The translations under genes and the position numbers were made by a program. From Cerrena zonata (lineage: Eukaryota > Basidiomycota > Agaricomycetes > Polyporales > Cerrenaceae), in contig JASBNA010000001.1 in assembly GCA_038087015.1 (NCBI GenBank), positions 1,364,001 to 1,428,000 on the forward strand: 64,000 nucleotides of DNA, written 5' to 3'. Each line of letters opens with the position of its first letter. The stretch's first letter is position 1. This document shows positions 1 through 10,341 of the stretch, piece after piece. The notes below the pieces were generated by a model, which searched no databases, had not been told where the DNA came from, and saw only the letters and a program-made list of their open reading frames with translations.

Positions 1-76
1 TACGGACCAAAAATATACAATTGAAAACCAAAACCAATATACAACACAACAACACCACGCAACTCGCTATAAGCTA

Positions 77-2693
77 TCACCGCTTGGTCACAGTCCCCTG
101 TCTTCGTCTTGACTCTGCTTCGTGTAGGATGCTCTTTGGACCTCGTCTTGCCATAGCCCAGAGGAACACAAGAACCACGATTGCGAACTGTAACCACAAC
201 CATACCTCTAGAATGAAACCCACGAAGCCATCTGTCTTCGGAGCTGCGGCGACGACAACACTGTTCTCCGCTAACATTGGGTTAGAATCTTGGTGTACTA
301 CTTCGTCGACATCTCCTATCTCGCTGAGCTGTTCATCCTCTTCAGGGTTGATACCGCTGAATGATAGCTGCCTCACGACGGTGTCGAAAGTTTCGCTGAA
401 TATCATGGACGCATCGGATGCCCGGCTCGCATGAGACACGGGTGGCCTAGTGGGGCGTCGTCGTCGAATGAGGGGAGCAGGTGCGTCCGCATATCGACCT
501 CGACCCATCGATTAGTCCTCGCACGACTGCTTGAGAGAGTCTGTAGTTGCGGCTTTGTCGAGGAGACTTCAACCCGCCGGGGAACGATGGGCTATGGTTA
601 TCGGCTGGGATGTTTGCTTGGGGAGTAGGTGGCTCAATGACCAGTTGCAGACCCTTGCCTTTGTTACGGGTCGGGGTTACGTCTGTCATCATCGAGCGAT
701 CCTCCACGTCTTCCCAACCTGACTCTGAACCAGCATTCGACAATGGTAATCGGAAAGACGGCATCGCAGGCGGTGACTCTACAGGGGACACCCCTGCAGA
801 AGAGACCTCCCCTGATTTCATCATGGAAGCAAGATCGTACAAGCTACTGGCTCGTAGATGGTGATTGCCTGCATTTTCACCCCAATCGTCACCAAACTCA
901 CTACCCAGCTCGCTGCCTAGGGTGTGTTTTCGACTAAAGGAACCGCTAGGGAAAGTTGGGGACAGTACATATGTGGATACAGCGGGCGAAGTCAAACTAA
1001 CACCTTCTGTTGCAGCCGTAGACCAGAACGACATATCGTCCAGTTCAGTGGGTAAAGGAGAGGGAGTGCGGAACGACGAAGAGACTTGGAGTGAAGGTGG
1101 ATACTCCGCGGCTGGAGAACCAAAGACTGATGAACCGGCGTCATCGAACAGACCGACTACGGTCTTTCGAGCTTTCTGGTTTACACCTTTGTTGGGATGA
1201 AGGGATAGCCTGTGTTGTGTGCTTTGTTTATCAATAGTGATACCTTTGGCAAACTCGTCGTCACTGATTCCGGCATCCTCTTCCATGAGCCTACTCTTGC
1301 GAAGGCTCTTAAACCTGATTGCGTCGTTTACAGTCGGGGTAAGGGAGGGTTGGAGTGAAGGCGTCTCATCGACGATAACCCGTAGCTCGCCAGCTTCCTC
1401 GGCTAAGCTTTCATACGCGTGGCGTAGGGTGTCTGAGGCATGTTGTGCGGCACGCAAACGTTCAGAAGTAGCAGTTTGTTCGGTCTTGATCTGAACGTTT
1501 GTTTCTTCCAATTCGCGAATTTTGGAAAGTAGCTGGGAAATAATAGCGTACTCCAACTGTGGTGGAGATGGAGCCGGTGCAGTAGCGGAGTACGATGATG
1601 TAGACGGTGACGATAATGCAGAATATACACCTTCCACTACCTCCGCAAGGTCGTGTGTAGCGGGTGGAGAGGGTAACGAAGAGGTGGGAGCGACCTCAAC
1701 TTCAGGGAGAATTATGGATTTACGGGATATAGGGAGTTCTGATGCCGGTGCGAAGTCCTTTACCTCGTCGCCAATAGATTCAGAGGAGTGAATGGAACTT
1801 TCGCGCAGAGTGCGGACATACTCCTCTCGTTGTTCTTTCCGCCGCTGAACTTCATCCTCATCTAATACCACAGAAGATCTAACCGACTTTTCCAACTCGG
1901 ATTTGCGTGCTTGTGTGTCATCGAGTTCATCTCTGAGAGCCTGAATCTCCTTTTCAAGTTTGCGCAACTTGCGTTTGCCAGCTTGATCAGCTTTGTCAGA
2001 TTCTTCCTCGAGCTTTTCGAGTTTGTCAAGTAGCTCAGCATTTTGATCTGCTAAGAGGGCGACTTCATCAGGAGTCACAGAGAGACGACGAATATGACGA
2101 GGGATGGGGAGGGGAGAAGCTGGACGTGGAGATTCAATAGGCGTCCTTGGGAGGCTGGCGGTATAGCAATGCGGGGAATGTATGGGGGACTGAGTAGACG
2201 CAAGTGAGGTACTGGGCACGGAGGGGTTAGGGGAGCTCTCAACCGCAGTGGGAATACGAGCAATAAGAGCCTCATGTTTGTTCTTCAACGAAACATTATC
2301 CTGGAATAGAGTCTTGCACAAAGCCGAGGTTAAACCAAGTTCTACGTTAAGTTAATAAGCGCCCATAAAGCAGGATAGTAATGCACTGGCAAATCAAGTT
2401 CACGAACCCGTTTCTCTGGACTTGATTAAGCCGTCTGCTTTGAGGAGTAAATCAGAGAGTTCCTCTCTAGATTTCTCGTTCATCCATTCGTCCATTTCGG
2501 GGGTCGTCCTGGGTATTCCAGTGGGGGGCGAGCCTGCCCCCATCAACTGTGTCGTAACAGTGATCGGCGAGCCTAGAAGCATATCCAAGCGGGGAGCATA
2601 CGGAGGAGGTGGAGGAAGGTTTAACGATGGTGTACGGCGCACTTTTGCGGGAGGACGGGGACGTGGTGTCGCGACTGGGTTATTAGAGAGCAT
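77..2693 (-). CDS. Coiled-coil protein with C-terminal membrane anchor (uncharacterised)
   Basis: No family is recognised. Exon 1 (2693-2408) encodes a Pro-rich start (MLSNNPVATPRPRPP) and a short helical stretch. A 66-nt intron (2407-2342, ending in TAG) keeps frame into the main exon, which runs to about 500. A last intron near 440-520 leads to the terminal exon. The protein has a strong coiled coil around LLADQNAELLDKLEKLEEE, a second helix region (SKIRELEETNVQIKTEQ), long Ser/Pro-rich linkers, and near the C-terminus one hydrophobic span (FILEVWLWLQFAIVVLVFLW) followed by about 25 basic residues. This is the layout of a tail-anchored cytoplasmic tether or scaffold, which is inference. The C-terminus lacks the PPPX end of KASH proteins. 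The 3' intron is the least certain part. Confidence 0.72.
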
Positions 2694-3175
2694 ACTACGA
2701 ATATGGTCCGATGACGTTGAGATGGCAATGAAAAATGTGTTGAAATATATGGAGAGAAAATGAAACGAAATGAATGCAATGAGAGAGATGTATGAAATGT
2801 ATATCCAGCGAGTGAAGCACTACAGTAAAGGAGTGCAGAGAGACCACTTTGGGTGGGGGTGGTAGAGGAAGGGGTGAGGCACCCGTCACCCTCACGCACA
2901 ACCGAACATACGATACATGCCAATTTTGGAAGTACCTTCGGATCAAATGATGCTTCAAGGCAGCATTTTGAATTTTCAGACAGACTCAGACATGTATCAT
3001 CGAACACAAGAGAATGTGAGATAGAAACATGCTAGGATGATTATGGAGTTGGAGGAGAGACAGGATGCTAATGGAAACTACTAGTACTATACAAATCGCG
3101 ATACATATGACACCAATGAACGAAGAAATGCGAATAGGAATGACGGCGTAGTCAGGATGAGATGGAGACAAGCAA
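2694..3175. other. Intergenic, promoter of the coiled-coil gene and 3' flank of the FG nucleoporin gene
   Basis: The gap separates two genes on the minus strand. No conserved protein is readable in it. Short open frames here lack codon structure or similarity that I recognise. Confidence 0.5.
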
Positions 3176-6100
3176 TTACTTTTGTGATGACCCTGTGGTC
3201 GATGACGACGAACCAAACGAGAATGCGTTACTGTTTGAATTAGAAGTACTAGAAGGAGGAGGAAAACCGAAAGCAGCTGGTGTCGGAGCACTGGTATTAC
3301 TGCTACCAGCCGTAGTTGATGACGGTGCTCCAAACGATGTAGCACCGAATGCGGATGTTGTCTTCGGAGCACCAAAAGGTGACGCTGTATTCGAGGACGT
3401 GTTATTACCGAGGCTAAATGTGAAAGTGGGCTGCTTCTTCTGCTCGCCATTACTTTGAGCAGGGGCGGAAGGCGCTGATGTCTGTGCCGTCGATGAGGGT
3501 GCATTGAAGCCAAACGCAGAAGCTGACGGTGTAGAACCACTGGTGTTTGAACCAAATGCTGGCTGGCCGAATACATTACTTGAAGATGGACCAGTGGTGC
3601 TACCGAATGCCGAACCGGACCCGTTCGTGTTAGGCGCACTTCCTGAAGAAGTCGACGTCGGAGCGAATGCTGATGCAGTGGATGTGGATGCGGACGATGT
3701 CCCGAAACCAGTGAATTTCGAGGAAGACGCGGCCGTGTTACCAAATCCACTGAATGCCGATCCTCCAGCAGGCGTACTAGAAGAACCACCACTTGAAGGA
3801 CCGAACGTGAATTTAGCGGGCGCAGCTTCCTTCTTTTTATCTGCGTTCGCGGTAGCGCCAAAGGCTGAACTTCCAGCACTTGGGTTAAAGCCAAAAGAGA
3901 ATTTAGGTGCAGTTGTGCCCTTTGGTTCGTCCTTTTTCTCGGTACTGCTTGCAGGCGTACTTCCAAACGCACTTCCACCAAAGATAGGTGTACTCGATGA
4001 AGTCGTGGGTGGCTGAGAAACAGGGGCGAATGCTGACTTGGGTTGTGAGTTGGAATCGGAAGTGCCTGTTGTAGAACTCGTTGAAGTTGCAGGCTGGGTA
4101 TTGAAACCAAACAGTGAGGGCGTAGGCTTAGGTGCCTCCGTAGGTGCTGGTGTGGTCGTCGATGGTTTAGTGATCCCAAAGTTGAATTTCAGCGGTGCAG
4201 TAGCGGGAGCAGACGAAGCTGGAGGTTGAGCTGCGAGAGTAGATGAACTTGGGGCTGCCGCAGTTGAAGATGCCGTGCTTGGAGTGCCAAACAACGAAGT
4301 GGACTGTGTACCACTCGTTGAAGGGGCGACTGTTGTGTTCGAGGTTGTTCCGACTGGTTTGGAGGGTTCAGTGCTGAAACCGCCCATTCGCGCAAGGAGT
4401 GAACCACCCTGACGAAGTTGAAGGTTGTTCTGCCGGTTTCTGTTGCTGCGGTGCGCCGAATAGTGAAGTCGCTCCACTTTGTCCAGCGGGCGGAAAGCCG
4501 AGCACGGGTTTCGGGGCTTCAGGCTGAGAGGGTGGGGCTGCAGGTTTAGGTTGTGACGAAGGAGCACCAAAGGAGAATACAGGCTTAGGAGGTTCCGGCT
4601 GAGACGTAGTAGGAGCGGCCGGCGAAGCGTTGCTTGCTGCACCTAGAATGCTAAAGCCCGCTGAAGGAGCGGGGGCAGGAGCAGCGGCAGGTGTGGGAGC
4701 CTTTATACCAAAGAAATTGGGAACCGATCCTGAAGACGACGTGGTAGTCGGTGCACTGGCAGCCGCTGGTGCAGGGGCAGCAGGTTTACCGAATGAGAAC
4801 GACGATGTGGAGGCAGGCTGGGCTGCAGCAGGTGCAGCTGCAGTCGCAGGTGGTTTTGTACCAAACGAAAGTGTCGACCCAGTGGCAGATGCTTTCGCTT
4901 CGGATGGAGACGGTGTACCATTTGTCGAAGGGAAGACGACAGATGGTGCTTTAATGGGTTCATTGCTACTTCCACTGGCGCCATTAGTAGTATTTGAGGG
5001 AGGACCGAATGTAAATGAAGTCTTCGTCTGTGTGGTAGGCTGTCCTGATCCGGAAGCAGGTGGAGGGGTGATCGTGATAGATGGTGTGTTAGGTGGTTGT
5101 GATAACATCTCGTATTTCCGAGTCAGCCTACTCATGGCAACATTCTCCTGATGCTTCTTCTCCCAGCTAGAATGCTCATTCTTGCCATTTCCGATAGTGG
5201 GACTGGTCAGAGATTGAGGTATCGAGTTGGAACTGCTGATAGACGAGATACGACGACTCCTTAAAGATGGTGCCGAACCAGGAGAAGCGCGGAGGTCGAT
5301 AGCTGCCTTTACACGAGCCGCCTTTGCGTCAGCCAGGGCGCTGGTAGGAGCAGCGTAGTGCAAGTCTTTGCCCTTCACCGGTGTACCCTACAGTGAGCAT
5401 GTTAGGACGAATTAGGCACCGGTTCGCATATAAAACTTACTGTTGTTGGAGTTTCTGGCTCAATTGTTTGACGACGAGAGGTCTGGTGTCCTAGTTCTTG
5501 TCGCTGTTTCGCCAATTGATATTGCTCTTCAGTCAACCAATCTCGGAATAGAACGCCGACTTGTTTCTCGCGATCAGGATGTTGTGAGTCCAGTGGCTAT
5601 TTTCATATAAAGTAAGAACGAATGAATAAAGTGTAAAGGAGAATTCGACATACCATTGGGAAAAGGGGACGTGGTTTCGTGACAAGAGCCTCGCGAAGAC
5701 GTTCGCCGTGGGGACCGACTTTGTACTTAATACCATTTGCTTCCCATTCTTCACCGAGACGTCGACCTCTAGTCTGCGGGATTGGTGGATATCAGACTGA
5801 CCTCTGACCTGAGCGACGATTCCTGCGAAGAACTCTTTTCTCGTCTTCGTCGATTAGCCTTGCGAGCAGATACATCCGTGCCTTCGTCATCACCCTCGTC
5901 AGATCTGTCACGATTACGTTTCTGTCCACGCGGCACGCTGTTCTGCTGCTTGTAGGTACGCCTAGGACGTTGTCTGTTACGGCGTGGTTCTTCGGCAGGA
6001 TCGTTCTCATAACCAGAATCATCACCACCAAAAGTCGAGCCTGCTTCCACGCGATCCCTCTTCTTGCCTCGGGGTGCTGCACCTAAGTCCGTTACCTCAT

Positions 6101-7028
6101 CAACCTCGTCCATGTCCTCATCCATAGGTTCATCGTGATCTACTACATCTGAAGGATCATCAAGGACCATCTCGGAATCATCGTATTCTTCAGTAACATC
6201 ATCCCTCCTGTTATCGACGACTTCGTCCTGATAGAATTGTTGATCGTCGTCATATACATCATCGACATCTGAGCTCCGATTGCCATATGCGTAACCGGGG
6301 GCGTGGGTGGGTTGATGAGTATGCCTGTGCGAGCTTGACGATGAGAATCTTGAGGATCTTGAGGAGAGCTAAAAGTGAAGGGTATTAGAGAGATATGACA
6401 GAAGAAATAAAAGAATCGATGTCATACGTGTATATAGGAGTGTTATAGCTAGCTTGTGTAGGGGAAGTGGCGTACACATGCCCAGAATTTCCTAATGCAT
6501 GTCGTTTAGCAAGTATACTAAGAGCTATGAAAACGTGCATACCACGCTTCACAAGACGTCTGGTGCTTTGTGTCTCGGTAGGTTGTGCGTAACCATTTCC
6601 CAGTGATTGACCTTGTTCCTGTATAAACGGCTGCAGGCCAGCATGCCTGTCTCCACCTATCCGCTGTGCATCGGCATCGTGTTGTACTCGTTCCAGTCGT
6701 ATAGGTTTACGCCGAGCTACAGCCGCTGCATGTGCGACTTCGAAAGGTCGGTTGTCGTCGTCGGGAATGCCGTATTTACGACGTTTCTGCCTAGATAACG
6801 TCTCGATTAGTCAAGAGTTAACACAAATACGAAGCGGATCACTCACTTGCGATACCGTCGATCTTGGTATTTTGCCCAGGCCGGTTGAAGACGTATCCAG
6901 GCGAAAAGACTTGCCAAAGAGACGGCAAGGAGTAAGAAAAGTTGTACAGTGGACCATAGAGAGCTACCAGAGTCCTGTTGAGCGATGTTGAGGCGACCAC
7001 CGAGGATGTCGGCGGATTCGCGATCCAT
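3176..7028 (-). CDS. Membrane-anchored FG-repeat nucleoporin (POM121-like layout)
   Basis: Eight or so exons join in frame. Exon 1 (7028 to about 6848) starts MDRESADILGGRLN and has one hydrophobic span at residues about 23-45 (LFLLLAVSLASLFAWI). It is followed by a basic stretch (KQKRRKYGIPDDD), an acidic part (DDVYDDDQQFYQDEVVD), NLS-like patches (PRGKKRDR, ANRRRREK) and a conserved-looking block (GEEWEANGIKYKVGPHGERL, then FRDWLTEEQYQLAKQRQE). The C-terminal ~700 residues are Ser/Thr/Ala-rich with many FG motifs (TFGPP, FSFG, LFGAP, GFG, SAFG), typical of phenylalanine-glycine nucleoporins lining the pore. Introns with good GT-AG borders lie near 6795-6846, 6490-6553, 6371-6425, 5773-5815, 5601-5656 and 5391-5448. 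Around 4380-4410 the frame changes: either a 34-nt intron (GTGGTT to TTTCAG) or a one-base indel. Total is about 1,150-1,200 residues. The nucleoporin call is firm; the membrane anchoring depends on the exon chain being one gene. Confidence 0.8.
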
Positions 7029-7643
7029 GAGTTGAGGGGGAGAGGGAGAGGTGTATAGCGCGTACTCGCGTCGACACTGGCCTGAAGATGGATTCCATCG
7101 TGGCGTCCTCTGAGCCGCTCGTCAATCCGCGGAGTTCAAACTCAATCCCTAAATGGCAATCCCGCCACAAATGTCTTTGTTCTGGTCAAAGCTCTGTACT
7201 TCAAACTAAATTTTGGTGAGGGCCTTCATATACATTTGACATCAGTCACTGCAGGTAACGCAAGGACCCATCATGACTTAGAGGCCAGTACGTTGTTGCT
7301 TCATGTTACCCGCTGCGACCGGGATACACAGTGAGAATAAGATGATTCCAGAAGATACATGAAGGTGGTTGTGTGTTGAGAATAGCGTATCGCAGGACTA
7401 TATGTTGTCATGCCCGATTACCTCTATTGCCAGATTTGCCGATTCTTGTACGGGAGGCAAGGATTCTCAATCAATTCTTTGACGCCTCGGACGATGAGTC
7501 CCTCATAATGTTGCTTACCCGCCACGTGGGAACGTACCTCAGACCACTACTTCTGGCCCACCAACAGCTTGTTTCACTCTTCCCCAAGCTCTCAACTTCC
7601 TCCTCCTTCCTCTCTTCCTTCTTTTTCACCCCCACCGTCTACA
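7029..7643. other. Divergent intergenic region between FG nucleoporin and cytochrome b5
   Basis: About 615 bases between two divergent start codons, so it should hold both promoters. A pyrimidine-rich tract (7579-7640, CTTCCTCC/TTCTTTTTC) lies directly before the cytochrome b5 ATG, a common fungal core promoter or leader feature. No other gene is seen. Confidence 0.5.
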
Positions 7644-8332
7644 ATGGCCACCAAAATCGTCACCTACGAAGAGTTGAAGGCTCACAACACCAGGGATAAT
7701 GTTTGGCTGCTCATTCACGAGAAGGGTATGTGGACTTGTTTACGCATGGACCAATGAGGACGCGCGGGTTTGACCTTTCCATTGTTTGCCTCAGTGTACA
7801 ACGTAGCCAAGTTCATTGACGAGGTATGTATCCCTTCGACTTTGCATTCAGCTATCAGAGGTGAACCTTCCACAATCTAAGCATCCCGGCGGTGATGAGG
7901 TGATCTTGGCCGAGACCGGTACGTCGTCTATCTGGCCATATCGTACGACGTGTCCTAACTAGTAATGCAGGTAAGGATGCCACCTGAGGCATTCGAGGAT
8001 GTTGGTCACTCCGATGAGGCCCGTGCTTTGTTGCCCGACATGCTTGTCGGTGACTTTGAGAAGGATGGCGTATGTGGTTCTTTTTCTAGCCGAGGTGAAC
8101 TGTAATTAAGCTTTTTATGAATAGGCGTTGAAGGTCAAGTCGTCAACCAAGTCAACCAGCTCCCACTCGACAGCAGTCAACTCGGCAGTCGAACAGGGCT
8201 CAAAGTAGGTGACACGTCATGTTTTAATTCACTCTAACGCTGACAATCCCGGTTTCTAGCATGATGTACTTCGTTCCTCTTGGTCTCCTTGGTGCTTACT
8301 TCGCCTGGAGATATTACTCAGGATCTGCATAA
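7644..8332 (+). CDS. Cytochrome b5, ER tail-anchored
   Basis: Six short exons give a classic small cytochrome b5. It is an electron carrier of the endoplasmic reticulum that feeds fatty acid desaturases, sterol enzymes and P450s. The start reads MATKIVTYEELKAHN; the heme-binding core has HPGGDEV (first axial His) and DVGHSDEA (second axial His); the C-terminus is a single membrane span (MMYFVPLGLLGAYFAWRYY). Introns fall after the KG, after IDE, in the ETG codon, after KDG and after EQGS. At about 7984 the frame GKDAT is followed by TGA because of one extra T before GAGGCATTC; the expected EAFEDVGH resumes in the next frame. Everything else is intact, so this looks like an indel error rather than a dead gene. 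The ATG at 7644 is the only one in frame with the family's N-terminus. Confidence 0.92.
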
Positions 8333-8796
8333 GTCCTGGAATACATCTTTGCTCTGCTTTGACTACTCTTCAACATTTAGATATTGTGGTGTTATCCATG
8401 TAATGTGCTTCTCTTATATTTACGTATGTTGATACGATTTTCTATTTTCATCTCTATCTGTGTGACAGCGTCTCAGATCTCCACTCTATTGTAAGGATGT
8501 GAACAAGGCCGTTGGTGGCTTCCGCCATGTTTGGCACGTGAATCTCCCTTTACGTTGTGCAAACGAACGTTTGCTCTCGTTGCCGGGCCAAATACTGACA
8601 ACTCGTACAAACGGCTCAAAAGTGCGTTCTATATTTCTACAATTGTGGAGCTTATCTCTCTAGCATTGCTACCATTACTACTGTCAAACCGGGCAGTGTA
8701 AGTCTACACATGGCCCACGCCGAGACGGGACTGCCGAAATTCTCGTGTGATCATTGGGGTATGGTCTTTCGTCATGTCAACTTTTGGTCATCAGGT
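8333..8796. other. Convergent 3' region between cytochrome b5 and DHS
   Basis: Both neighbours end here. AT-rich stretches suited to polyadenylation are present just after 8332. No coding or RNA gene is recognised. Confidence 0.45.
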
Positions 8797-10145
8797 CTAT
8801 CCTGTGCGAACGGTTGCCGCTACCAGCAGTGGGAATACGAGCGTTGCGTCTGCGTAGACCTTACATAGCAAGTTAGCAAGGTCAATTCTTCGGTATCTAG
8901 AAAAATACGGTACATACCTTCACAGATTCCGATCCAGCACGGATTTTACCCCAGGAAACAGCTTCGTCAGGGCGCGCGCCTGAGTCCGATCCATCGAATT
9001 CCTGACCAGTGTTCTATACGAGAGTTAACTCAGTTTGCCGAGAGGTGAGTGAGGGGTACTTACGATGTACACGGAAAAGTCAGCGCCATTACGCTGATGT
9101 CGACAAAACCGGGGTCAATCACTGGCCTGCTATTTTTCACTGTCAGAGACTTACGATCAGCATGGCGTTTGCAATTTGATGCTTGCACACTCCTCCACCG
9201 AGGATGATCATTCCGGCTTTCTTTGATTTCCGTGACAACTCATTCAGGGCACGAATGTCTTGGACGATGTCCACAACCAGTCCAGGATTTTTAAACGAGT
9301 GGAAATAAATCATGTCTCCTATCGATCCGTCGGTAAGAGCAGGGCAGAATACAGGGATATCGTTCTACGTAGCACACGATCAATAAAGGTAGACATACAG
9401 TATCAACAAATATATTCACTTTGTAAGCCCAGTAATACACAGACTCTTCGTTGTTTATTTCTTTCCCTAATCTTCGAATGAAAGAACTAGGAGACCAAAC
9501 TTCACCAGTCTCCTTTTGCTCGGCAAGCATAGCATCGAGAATCGGGGTAAGCCAATCCTCGAATTTGCAGTAATTATCGTTGGGGACTATAAGGTTTCCA
9601 ATACGGTTCATCCCTCGTCTTCGGAGGTCGGCACCGTCTAAATTGAAATCGGCGAGGTAGGTCTTGCCCAAGCATTTAATGAAGTCTTCTTCGATCCCTC
9701 CTGCTGTGGTGACAAGTGCCCGGACATGCTTATGCTTGACCAAGTGAAGAATGATTTCTCGGAGTCCTGAGCTGATGAGATTGGATGTATATCCGAGGAA
9801 GACGTTGCATTTTGTTTCTGCTCTGACTTTAGGGTCCAAGTAGTCCTCGGATTCGTCCTCGGTGATGGGCTCGTCGGATAGCCTCCATTTTCTCTAGGAG
9901 ATAATATTAGACGTTATATACTAGTTTGGATGTCTATACTCACATACCATTTTATTTACGATGTCGATCGCGTTCCCAAGACTATTTGCTTGGAAGCCAA
10001 TCCGCTTGTAACTATCAAGCAGCTGTTGCAAAGATATAGGATCATCGAAATTTGGTCCAAGAACAGTTACAGCATCTTCAGGAATGGGATCCGAGGGTTT
10101 TAGAACAGCCGCAGAAGCTCCAGAGGGAATAATACTCGAAGCCAT
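8797..10145 (-). CDS. DYS1: Deoxyhypusine synthase
   Basis: NAD-dependent enzyme that transfers the aminobutyl group of spermidine to one lysine of eIF5A, the first step of hypusine formation; cytosolic and essential in fungi. Exons join to a typical ~370-residue protein: [15 protein letters not shown], a first exon ending [10 protein letters not shown], then [44 protein letters not shown] and [17 protein letters not shown]. The active-site lysine motif WGKIR is present (human Lys329 equivalent, near 8960), and the protein ends [12 protein letters not shown]. The gene is divergent from SEC7 with only about 196 bases between start codons, so the two share a compact promoter. No frameshift was needed to read it. 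Confidence 0.95.
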
Positions 10146-10341
10146 GGTAGTCAGAAAAAGAAACCAAAGTACGCACACCAAAAATGGAATGTGAGACTTG
10201 GCTCAGGGCGCTGATCGAGCGTTTACACCTGGAAAGCACTGCCAGAGCCTCTATTCATCGTCACTACTACTGCGCGACTTTCAACTCAACTGTTACATTC
10301 ACGACTACTAGGCGACGACGGCCGTCGCCCTATTATCCAGC

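Noticed and set aside
3504..4016. 170-codon plus-strand open frame antisense to the FG nucleoporin
   Set aside because: A mirror of the FG repeats; its Asn/Ala/Val/Asp-rich product is a by-product of repeat composition.
2986..4179. 397-codon minus-strand open frame, Arg/Leu/His-rich
   Set aside because: It overlaps the FG-repeat exon in another frame; the composition is what a Ser/Thr/Pro/Ala-rich repeat gives when shifted, and no family is recognisable.
7644..8332. Cytochrome b5 as a pseudogene
   Set aside because: Only one base is wrong, all introns and heme ligands are intact, and neighbouring essential genes show the same type of error.
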